Shown here piece after piece: positions 1 through 5,903 of a stretch of DNA of 10,890 nucleotides. A program made the position numbers and the translations under genes. The stretch comes from an uncultured Coriobacteriaceae bacterium (lineage in GTDB: Bacteria > Actinomycetota > Coriobacteriia > Coriobacteriales > Eggerthellaceae). A model generated the notes under the pieces. The model was not told the origin of the DNA. It saw only the letters and a program-made list of their open reading frames with translations, and did not search any database. The DNA lies in the NCBI GenBank assembly GCA_900554945.1, contig USJN01000027.1:1-10890 (forward strand), written 5' to 3'. Every line of letters starts with the position of its first letter. Positions within the stretch are counted from its first letter, which is position 1.

Positions 1-14
1 ATGAACTGGATGAG

Positions 15-45
15 GCCCTCTTCGCGTTGGCGGAGAGGGCTTTTT
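15..45 (+). terminator. Rho-independent terminator or attenuator hairpin before the ABC permease
   Basis: Bases 15-25 pair with 30-40 in an 11-bp stem (one T-G wobble) closed by a GTTG loop, and five T follow directly at 41-45. This is a textbook intrinsic terminator on the + strand. It ends only 6 bases before the AGAGGA ribosome binding site of the permease. It may end an upstream gene: a TGA at 2-4 could be that gene's stop, or a frame running 3-47 that ends in TAA. It could also act as a partial terminator lowering permease expression relative to an upstream gene. Confidence 0.8.
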
Positions 46-63
46 AATCGTAGAGGAACGTAC

Positions 64-1530
64 ATGCACATGCAGAACTTGAAAGCGAATACCGTGCGCA
101 CCGCGTTTTGCGCACTGCTCGTCTCGTTCGCGCTCGTGTTCGCCGGTGCGGCGCAGGTTGCCGTCGCCCCGACGAACGCGTATGCGCTCGACACCGCCAA
201 ATGCACGGCGAAACCCAACGTCAGCGGGTCGTCGGACGTGCTCGGCGGCGTGGAGACGCGCATCACTTGGGAAGGCCAGGCCGACCCCGACGAGCAGATC
301 GCGGGCGTCACCTTCACCTTGCCCGAGGGCACAACCTGCGAACCGGGCGACACGCGCGCAACGATGCTCACCGGCGACGACCTGATGACGCGCACGAACC
401 TCGACGTCGACGCCGACTACAAAGACGGCAAGCTCACCGTGAACTTCTCGGAACCCGCGCAGGCGGGCGGGTACTTCCGTGTGGAAATCTACAAGGTGAA
501 GTTCTCCGAGATGGGCGGCGACATGCAGCTTGCGGGCGCATACACGCTCGCGGACGGCACCGAGGTCGCCATGGACACGCTGCCTGCAATCACCGTGAAG
601 TCCCACTCGTTCTTCGAGTCGCTTTCCGATTCGCTCGCCCAGCAGGATTGGGTGAAGTCGTGGAACAGCGTTCTATTCCTGAAGCTGTTCTTGAACCCGT
701 CGGTGTTCGTGTCGAGCCTGCCAGTGGTGTTCTGGGGCTTTTTGATGGCGATCGGCATCGTGGCCTGCGCTTTCCCGCTTGCTATCCCGTTCGGCCTTCT
801 GCTGTCGCTCATGCGCATGTCGAAGCTGCGCGTGCTGCGCGGCATCGCCACCGCCTACGTGAACGTGGTGCGCGGCACGCCGCTGTTCCTGCAGATCTAC
901 ATCGCCTTCTTCGGCCTGCCGCTTGCGGGCATTCAGATTCCCACGTTCCCGCTCGGCGTGATCGTGCTCGCGATGAATTCGAGCGCGTATCTGTGCGAGA
1001 TTTTCCGCGCGGGCATCCAGTCGATCAGCAAGGGGCAGTTCGAGGCCGCCCGCTCGCTCGGCATGAACGGCGCGCAGACGATGCTCTATGTCATCATCCC
1101 GCAGACCGTGCGCCGCGTGATCCCCACGATGACGAGCGAATTCATCCTGCTGTACAAGGACACGTCCATGCTCGCTGCCGTGGGCACGATGGAGATCGTC
1201 ATGAACGCGAAGACGATTGTCGCGTCGACGGGTTCCATCACGCCGTATGTCGTGGCCGCGTGCTTCTACCTGATCATCACGTTGCCGCTTGCGAAGGTGG
1301 TAGGCAACCTTGAGTCGCGCCTGGCCAGCAATGACACGGGCAAGGGCGGCAAGAAGAAGCGCAAGAGCAAGAAACATGCGATCGGCACCGGCGATGCCGC
1401 GGGCGCGCTCGGCTCGGGCGCGGGCACTGCTGCCGCCGAGGCGCGGGCGACGGGCGACGCTGTGGCCGCCAAACGGCCCGATGCGGTCGAGGGAACGGGC
1501 ATCACGCCCGAGCAGATGTCGAGTCTGTAA
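64..1530 (+). CDS. Polar amino acid ABC transporter permease with N-terminal extracellular domain
   Basis: This is the membrane subunit of a HisM/GlnP-type (PAAT) amino acid importer, 488 residues. The start at 64 is chosen because AGAGGA lies at 52-57, 6 bases upstream; an in-frame ATG at base 1 would run through a terminator hairpin. Residues 1-41 are a signal peptide ending NAYA. Residues 42 to about 215 form an extracellular, acidic, beta-rich domain with two cysteines (C47, C92) that could form a disulfide. From about 217 come roughly five membrane segments. The RGTPLFLQ motif (270-277) and the EAA loop (EAARSLG, 327-333, followed by IIPQ) are typical of permeases that bind the ATPase. 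Residues 424-488 are a Lys-rich then Ala/Gly-rich cytoplasmic tail. Usual family members are about 220-300 residues. The extra domain is too short for a classical solute-binding protein and I do not recognise it. The amino acid carried is unknown. Confidence 0.9.
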   Translation: MHMQNLKANTVRTAFCALLVSFALVFAGAAQVAVAPTNAYALDTAKCTAKPNVSGSSDVLGGVETRITWEGQADPDEQIAGVTFTLPEGTTCEPGDTRATMLTGDDLMTRTNLDVDADYKDGKLTVNFSEPAQAGGYFRVEIYKVKFSEMGGDMQLAGAYTLADGTEVAMDTLPAITVKSHSFFESLSDSLAQQDWVKSWNSVLFLKLFLNPSVFVSSLPVVFWGFLMAIGIVACAFPLAIPFGLLLSLMRMSKLRVLRGIATAYVNVVRGTPLFLQIYIAFFGLPLAGIQIPTFPLGVIVLAMNSSAYLCEIFRAGIQSISKGQFEAARSLGMNGAQTMLYVIIPQTVRRVIPTMTSEFILLYKDTSMLAAVGTMEIVMNAKTIVASTGSITPYVVAACFYLIITLPLAKVVGNLESRLASNDTGKGGKKKRKSKKHAIGTGDAAGALGSGAGTAAAEARATGDAVAAKRPDAVEGTGITPEQMSSL

Positions 1531-1534
1531 GGGG
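1529..1534 (+). promoter_or_regulatory. Ribosome binding site that decides the ATPase start
   Basis: AAGGGG overlaps the TAA stop of the permease and lies 8 bases before ATG 1543. This favours ATG 1543 over the in-frame GTG at 1534, which has no such site in front of it, and suggests translational coupling of the two subunits. Confidence 0.7.
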
Positions 1535-1542
1535 TGTGCGCA

Positions 1543-2370
1543 ATGACTGAGACTATGAAGAACCTGACGAATGAAACTGCCGACGGCGCGGGCGAGGGTG
1601 TGGCGCGCGTGGTGGCCAACGAGCAGGCGGCGGACGACGGCAAGCCCATCATCCGCATTTGCGACCTGCATAAAAGCTACGATGACCTCGTGGTTTTGCG
1701 TGGCGTCGATTTGGAAGTGAAGCGCGGCGAAGTGGTGGTCATCTTAGGGCCTTCGGGTTCCGGCAAATCCACGCTCCTGCGCTGTGTGAACCTGCTCGAG
1801 CAGCCCACGGGCGGCCAGGTGTTCTTCGAGGACACCGAAATCACGGCCAAGGGCACCGATATCAACGCTGTGCGCGCGAAGGTCGGCATGGTGTTCCAGA
1901 GCTTCAACCTGTTCCCGCACCTCACTGCCAAGGGCAACGTCATGCTCGCGCAGCAGAAGGTGCTCAAGCGCTCCAAAGAGGAAGCGGCCAAGGTCGCGGT
2001 TGAGCAGCTCACGAAGGTGGGGCTTGCCGAGCGCGTTGACTACAAGCCGAGCCAGCTTTCCGGTGGCCAGCAGCAGCGCGTGGCCATTGCCCGTGCACTC
2101 GCGATGGACCCGCACGTCATGCTGTTCGACGAGGCGACGAGTGCGCTCGACCCCGAGCTCGTGCGCGACGTCTTGGGCGTCATGAAGGAACTTGCGCGCG
2201 GTGGCATGACGATGATTGTGGTTACACACGAGATGGGCTTCGCCCGCGATGTGGCCGACCGCGTCATCTTCATGGACGGCGGCGTTATCGTCGAGCAGGG
2301 CACGCCCGACGAGGTGTTCGATCGCCCCAAGAGCGACCGCACGAAGGACTTCCTGGGTCATATCCGCTAA
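1543..2370 (+). CDS. glnQ: Polar amino acid ABC transporter ATP-binding protein (GlnQ/HisP type)
   Basis: This cytoplasmic ATPase powers the amino acid importer whose permease is directly upstream, 12 bases away. The protein has 275 residues. Walker A is GPSGSGKST (69-77), the Q-loop glutamine is Q119, the ABC signature is LSGGQ (172-176), Walker B ends in D196-E197, the D-loop SALDP is at 200-204 and the switch histidine is H229 in VVTHEMGFA. The EATSALDPE stretch and overall length fit the PAAT subfamily (GlnQ, HisP, ArtP). All catalytic motifs are intact. A 35-40 residue acidic, low-complexity N-terminal extension before [11 protein letters not shown] is longer than in typical members, which start near the last motif. 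No solute-binding protein is seen in the window; it may lie upstream or elsewhere. The symbol marks the subfamily; glutamine specificity is not shown. Confidence 0.95.
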   Translation: MTETMKNLTNETADGAGEGVARVVANEQAADDGKPIIRICDLHKSYDDLVVLRGVDLEVKRGEVVVILGPSGSGKSTLLRCVNLLEQPTGGQVFFEDTEITAKGTDINAVRAKVGMVFQSFNLFPHLTAKGNVMLAQQKVLKRSKEEAAKVAVEQLTKVGLAERVDYKPSQLSGGQQQRVAIARALAMDPHVMLFDEATSALDPELVRDVLGVMKELARGGMTMIVVTHEMGFARDVADRVIFMDGGVIVEQGTPDEVFDRPKSDRTKDFLGHIR

Positions 2371-2379
2371 AGGTTTGAG

Positions 2380-2423
2380 GCGGCGGTTTGGGCGGCGAGA
2401 ATCCGCGCAGGCCGCCGCTTTCT
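2380..2423 (+). terminator. Possible terminator after the ABC ATPase gene
   Basis: GCGGCGG at 2380-2386 can pair with CCGCCGC at 2412-2418, followed by TTTCTT. A competing shorter stem pairs GGCGGC (2391-2396) with GCCGCC (2411-2416). The long loop and interrupted T run make it a moderate candidate. It lies 9 bases after the ATPase stop, a sensible place to end the ABC operon. Confidence 0.5.
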
Positions 2424-2496
2424 TGTGTGCGCTAAGGTGATGCCAAGTTGAATGTGTCAAGGTGAAATTGCACATCTTGGGGGCAAGAACGACTTT

Positions 2497-2505
2497 GGGG
2501 GGGGG
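2497..2505. repeat. Homopolymer of nine G in the rarD leader
   Basis: Nine consecutive G lie 24 bases before the chosen rarD start and 10 bases before its ribosome binding site. It is the most conspicuous simple repeat in the window. It lies in the untranslated leader if the ATG at 2530 is the true start. Confidence 0.9.
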
Positions 2506-2529
2506 AGCGCGTCGGAGAGGAAGAGCGAG

Positions 2530-3447
2530 ATGGAATCTGGGGCGGAGACAAGTCGGGCAGAAGCGGGGCGCGGTGCGTTAGCTGCGGTTGGATGTTATCT
2601 CCTCTGGGGTTTTTGCCCTCTCTTCTGGTCGCTGCTCGACGATGTGGGTTCCATCGAGATTATCGGACAGCGAATTGTCTGGTCGCTCGTCCTCACCGTC
2701 ATCGCGTGCAAATTCATCCTGAAAGTCGATTTCGTCGGGCTTTTACGAGACGCCCGCGCACGGCGATTCCTTATTCCCTCAGGGCTTCTCATCATGTTGA
2801 ACTGGAGCCTCTACATCGTTGCTATGGTGACGAACAATGTGGTGGAGGCATCGCTTGGCTACTACATCAACCCGCTCGTGTCGATTGTCCTGGGGCTCGT
2901 GGTGTTCCGCGAGAAGCTGACGCCGTTGCAGATTGCGGCTACGGTGCTGTCGGCAGCGGGCGTCATCTACTTCGCAGTAAACTATGGTAGTTTTCCCTGG
3001 ATAGCCTTGGTTCTCGCCTTCACGTTCGGCATATATGGAGCGGTGAAGAAGCGCGGCGGGTATCCGGCAGTCCCCACCATCGCGGTTGAGGGCATCGTTG
3101 CGCTGCCTTTCGCAATCGTGGCTCTCGCTGCAGTGGCTATTGCTGGTCAAAGCGTGTTTTTCTCGCCGGATATGTCGCTTGGGGCATGGCAGACGCGCAT
3201 TCTTTTGGTGCTTACCGGTCCGATCACCGCCGTTCCGCTCATCCTGTTTGCAACCGCAGCGAACAAGACCCCGCTCTCGCTTATCGGGTTCATCCAGTAC
3301 ATCAGCCCGACCCTCAGCCTTCTTTCGGGCGTGCTCGTGCTCGGCGAGCCGTTCACCAGCGCGCATGCGGTCTGCTTCGCGTGCATCTGGGCTGGTGCGG
3401 CGCTCGTCATCGCGGACGCGATTCTCAAGCAGGTTCGCCAGCGATAG
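2530..3447 (+). CDS. rarD: RarD-like EamA/DMT family transporter
   Basis: This is an integral membrane protein of the drug/metabolite transporter superfamily, 305 residues with about ten hydrophobic segments, typical of RarD. The RarD subfamily is recognised by YLLWGFCPLFW (23-33), QRIVWS (47-52, where relatives usually have HR), NW at 91-92 and EASLGYYINPL (106-116). The start at 2530 is chosen because GGAGAGGA lies at 2514-2521, 8 bases upstream, and the protein then begins about 14 residues before the first membrane segment as in relatives. An in-frame ATG at 2452 would add 26 residues rich in glycine and lysine, run through the poly-G tract, and lacks a clear ribosome binding site. E. coli RarD is linked by name to chloramphenicol sensitivity, but substrates of the family are mostly unknown. 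It is preceded by a possible terminator and followed by a strong one, so it looks monocistronic. Confidence 0.92.
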   Translation: MESGAETSRAEAGRGALAAVGCYLLWGFCPLFWSLLDDVGSIEIIGQRIVWSLVLTVIACKFILKVDFVGLLRDARARRFLIPSGLLIMLNWSLYIVAMVTNNVVEASLGYYINPLVSIVLGLVVFREKLTPLQIAATVLSAAGVIYFAVNYGSFPWIALVLAFTFGIYGAVKKRGGYPAVPTIAVEGIVALPFAIVALAAVAIAGQSVFFSPDMSLGAWQTRILLVLTGPITAVPLILFATAANKTPLSLIGFIQYISPTLSLLSGVLVLGEPFTSAHAVCFACIWAGAALVIADAILKQVRQR

Positions 3448-3522
3448 AAGGCGCGCAGACCACGAGCTTTGCTGGCGGGGTTCGCTGCAGTTCAAGTGCA
3501 TGTACGTTAAGAGGGCGAAAAA

Positions 3523-3557
3523 GAAGGGCTCCCGTTCGTTGTGAACGGGAGCCCTTC
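3523..3557 (-). terminator. Strong (bidirectional) terminator between rarD and the NRAMP gene
   Basis: A perfect 15-bp stem pairs 3523-3537 with 3543-3557 around a 5-base loop. Read on the - strand the stem is followed by CTTTTTC-like U-rich sequence (complement of 3516-3522), so it ends the long - strand operon. On the + strand the tail is only GGTTGTTG, but the stem could also stop rarD transcripts. The rest of 3448-3624 shows no gene. Confidence 0.9.
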
Positions 3558-3624
3558 GGTTGTTGTGCGGCGGTGTGCGCCGAGTGCGGTTCGCGTCGCG
3601 CGCGCCCTTGCGGCTTTTAGTCCC

Positions 3625-4884
3625 TTACGAAAGTCCGAGCAGGGCGGCAAGCGAGGTCATGAAGCTCGACATGTTGCGGTAGCACATGAACAGCGTGATC
3701 ACGATGAACACCACGCCGCAGATGTTCGCGAACGCATGGTTGCGCCACTTGCCGAGAGCCTTGCCGTTGGCAACGTACATCACGAAGAACGCCATGATCG
3801 GGAGCAGGATAGCGTTTGCCGCCTGCGCGACCAGGATAAGCTGCGTGGGGCTTTTGCCAAGCGTGACGGCCATGACGCAGCCGAGTACGAGCACGATCAT
3901 CCAGATGATCTTGAACTTGATGTCCTTGAGCGTCTTGCCCCAGCCGAGCACGCCGTTCACCGCGTAAGCAGCGGAAAGCGGGGCCGTGATGGCGGAGGAG
4001 AAGCCGGCAGCCAGAAGGCCCACGCCGATCATGAACGTTGCCCAGGAGCCGAGCAGCGGCTCGAGCGCCATGGCCATGTCCTTGCCGTTGGAAACGGTGA
4101 TGCCGGTATTGCCGTAGATATTCGCGGCAGCGCAGATGAGGATGGCCATCGAGATGATGCCGCCAAGGCCGATGGAGAGCACGGTGTCAAAGCGCGCGTC
4201 GGCGATCTGCTCGGGGTCCTTGAAGCGCTCGGCGGCGCCGGAGGCATGCAGGAACAGGTTGTACGGCACGATCGTGGTGCCGATGAGGCCGACGGCGGTG
4301 AGGATACCCTTGGAAGCTTCCTGGCCGGCCGGCAGCTGCGGTGTGAACAGGCCGGCGGCAACCGCGCCCCAGTCGACGGGGGAGAACAGGGCGGTCACGA
4401 AGAACACGACACCCATGAACACGACGATGCCCGTGAGAATCTTCTCGACCAGCTTGTAGGAGCCAACCCACATGCAGGCGAAGGCGAGGATGCCGAGCAC
4501 GATGACGATGGGGATCATCGGCACGTCGAAGACCGCCTGGATGCCCAGGATGCCGCCCGTGATGTTGCCGGTTTCGTAGGCGGTGTTGCCAATGAAAATC
4601 GCGATGATAACAATCACGATTGCAATCCATTTAAGCGCCGGATTCGAAATGCGATCGCGGATGTTCTCACCCAGACCTTCTTGGGTGGCGATGCCGATGC
4701 GCGAGGCCATTTCCTGGAAGATGATGGTCGCAACGGTTGCGAACAGGAGGCACCACAGCATCGTGTAGCCATAGCTTGCACCGGAAACCGTGCACGTGGT
4801 GACCGTGCCGGGGCCGACGAAGCCAGCTGCTACAAGCGCGCCGGGGCCGATGTTCTTAAACTTTTGCTTGAGCGAACTTGCCAT
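3625..4884 (-). CDS. ycsG: NRAMP-family transporter with altered metal-binding motifs (YcsG-like)
   Basis: This is a 419-residue integral membrane protein with about eleven hydrophobic segments and the NRAMP (SLC11) fold. The start is supported by AAAGGAG (4891-4897) 6 bases upstream. The first helix motif, DPGN in classical Mn/Fe transporters, reads GPGT here (24-27, within AGFVGPGTVTT), so the metal-binding Asp and Asn are replaced. In the sixth helix the usual MPHN reads VPYN (206-209, in GTTIVPYNLFLHA), so the metal-selective Met and the conserved His are also gone. The surrounding family residues (SYGYTMLW after helix 1, LFLHA after helix 6) are kept. Bacillus ycsG occupies the same place beside ycsF and ycsI. 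The altered site argues against ordinary Mn/Fe import; a role in moving a substrate of the 5-oxoproline pathway is possible but unproven. It is the last gene of the - strand set, 171 bases after pxpA. Confidence 0.9.
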   Translation of the reverse strand: MASSLKQKFKNIGPGALVAAGFVGPGTVTTCTVSGASYGYTMLWCLLFATVATIIFQEMASRIGIATQEGLGENIRDRISNPALKWIAIVIVIIAIFIGNTAYETGNITGGILGIQAVFDVPMIPIVIVLGILAFACMWVGSYKLVEKILTGIVVFMGVVFFVTALFSPVDWGAVAAGLFTPQLPAGQEASKGILTAVGLIGTTIVPYNLFLHASGAAERFKDPEQIADARFDTVLSIGLGGIISMAILICAAANIYGNTGITVSNGKDMAMALEPLLGSWATFMIGVGLLAAGFSSAITAPLSAAYAVNGVLGWGKTLKDIKFKIIWMIVLVLGCVMAVTLGKSPTQLILVAQAANAILLPIMAFFVMYVANGKALGKWRNHAFANICGVVFIVITLFMCYRNMSSFMTSLAALLGLS

Positions 4885-4998
4885 TTTCCACTCCTTTCAT
4901 GGGAGTCTCGTCCGTTTGCCGCGACCTGCTTCCCAGGGCGCTGACAAGCGGATATGAAGATTACTCGAATTACTTTAGCAGAATGTAGTGCTCGTGAG

Positions 4999-5038
4999 TT
5001 TTTCAGCTTGGTTAACAAGGTGTGCAAGGCTGAAAAAA
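4999..5038. repeat. Imperfect inverted repeat in the pxpA-ycsG gap
   Basis: TTTTTCAGC (4999-5007) pairs with GCTGAAAAA (5029-5037), and TTG (5008-5010) can continue the stem to CAA (5025-5027) with one bulged base. Inside it lies a near-palindrome, CTTGGTTAACAAG (5007-5019). The structure lies in the 171-base gap upstream of the NRAMP gene and has no T run in the right place for a terminator. It may be an operator or a leader structure. The remainder of the gap shows no coding signal and no promoter I can defend. Confidence 0.5.
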
Positions 5039-5051
5039 TGCCGATTTCGGC
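5034..5051 (-). terminator. Short weak terminator-like hairpin just after pxpA
   Basis: On the - strand GCCGAAATCGGC (complement of 5040-5051) forms a 4-bp stem with a 4-base loop and is followed by A and six T. It starts 4 bases after the pxpA stop codon. The stem is short, so at most partial termination is expected; this could reduce expression of the NRAMP gene relative to pxpA. Confidence 0.35.
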
Positions 5052-5055
5052 GCGC

Positions 5056-5820
5056 TTACCGCTCGCTCGCCGGGCGCATCTCGATGCCCGCTTCCGTGAG
5101 CGCTCGGCGGATGTCGCGGGCGAACTCGAGCGCATGGGCGTTGTCGCCGTGCACGCAGATGGTGTCGGCGGCGATGTCGATCGTCTTTCCCGTGACGCTC
5201 TCGATGGAGCCCTCTTGAATGACGCGCACGACGCGTGCCACAGCGAACTCCTCGTCGGTGATGGTGGCGTTGTCCTGGGTGCGCGAGACGAGCGTGCCCT
5301 CGTCGGTGTAGTTTCGGTCGGCGAAGAATTCCTGCGCCACATGGAGCCCTGCAGCCTTCCCAGCGCGTGCGAGCTCGCCGCCTGCGAGCGCCACCAGGGT
5401 GATGTCGGGGTTGAAATCGGCCACGGCCTGCGCGATGGCCTGCGCGAACGGCGCGTCGATGGCCGCGCGGTTGTACAGCTGCCCGTGGGGCTTCACGTGC
5501 GCGAGCTTTACACCTTCGGCGCGGCAGAACGCTGCGAGCGCGCCCACCTGGTACAACACATAGGCGTATCCCTCGTCGGGGGAGAGCGCCATGTTGCGGC
5601 GCCCGAACCCCTGCAGGTCGGGGTATCCTGGGTGCGCGCCGACGGCGATTCCCGCTTCGGCGGCGAGCTTCACGGTGCGACGCATGACCACAGGGTCGCC
5701 CGCGTGCATGCCGCATGCCACGTTCACGCTTGTCACCAGGGGAATCACCTGCTCGTCGAGTCCTAAGGTGTACCGACCGAAGCTTTCTCCCAAATCGCTG
5801 TTCAAGTCCACGCGCGCCAT
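5056..5820 (-). CDS. pxpA: 5-oxoprolinase subunit A (LamB/YcsF family)
   Basis: PxpA works with PxpB and PxpC in the bacterial ATP-dependent 5-oxoprolinase, which opens cyclic 5-oxoproline (pyroglutamate) to glutamate in the cytoplasm. The 254-residue protein matches the usual family length. Conserved stretches are VDLNSDLGE (4-12), NVACGMHAGDP (33-43), GAHPGYPD (61-68), VKPHGQLYN (109-117), DRNYTDEGTLVSR (168-180) and VHGDN (223-227). The start at 5820 follows AAAGGA (5826-5831) by 5 bases and gives the normal N-terminus; an in-frame upstream codon at 5877 lies inside a hairpin and would add 19 arginine-rich residues unlike the family. Subunits B and C are not in this window. The gene follows the protease by 83 bases and precedes the YcsG-like transporter. 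Confidence 0.95.
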   Translation of the reverse strand: MARVDLNSDLGESFGRYTLGLDEQVIPLVTSVNVACGMHAGDPVVMRRTVKLAAEAGIAVGAHPGYPDLQGFGRRNMALSPDEGYAYVLYQVGALAAFCRAEGVKLAHVKPHGQLYNRAAIDAPFAQAIAQAVADFNPDITLVALAGGELARAGKAAGLHVAQEFFADRNYTDEGTLVSRTQDNATITDEEFAVARVVRVIQEGSIESVTGKTIDIAADTICVHGDNAHALEFARDIRRALTEAGIEMRPASER

Positions 5821-5840
5821 GTTGTTCCTTTCCCTTAAGA

Positions 5841-5878
5841 GATGCGGCCCCGCGGCAAGGCGCCTGCGGGGCCGCATC
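5841..5878 (-). other. GC-rich intercistronic hairpin before pxpA
   Basis: A perfect 13-bp stem pairs 5841-5853 with 5866-5878 around a 12-base loop. It lies between the protease stop and the pxpA ribosome binding site. On the - strand it is followed by TCTTAAGG, a poor U tract, so it looks more like an mRNA-stabilising or processing element than a strong terminator; weak termination remains possible. Confidence 0.7.
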
Positions 5879-5903
5879 GTTTCAGTTGCTTGTCTCGATT
5901 ATC

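Noticed and set aside
1..47. Short + strand frame 3-47 as the end of an upstream gene
   Set aside because: It is entirely explained by the terminator hairpin and is too short to call; noted only as a possibility under the terminator.
1534..1542. GTG start for the ATPase at 1534
   Set aside because: The AAGGGG site is correctly spaced for ATG 1543 and overlaps the GTG.
673..1671. - strand open frame of about 332 codons opposite the ABC permease
   Set aside because: Arg/His/Ala-rich composition without recognisable motifs; the + strand frame has clear permease motifs.
2452..2529. 26-residue N-terminal extension of RarD from ATG 2452
   Set aside because: No ribosome binding site before 2452, it runs through the poly-G tract, and RarD proteins normally start near the residue encoded at 2530.
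3541..4944. Long + strand open frame of about 467 codons opposite the NRAMP gene
   Set aside because: Its translation is His/Asp/Arg-rich low-complexity typical of an antisense shadow in high-GC DNA; the - strand frame gives a clear NRAMP protein with a good ribosome binding site.
5821..5877. Upstream start of pxpA at 5877
   Set aside because: It lies in the arm of a hairpin, has no ribosome binding site and adds residues unlike the family; ATG 5820 follows AAAGGA.
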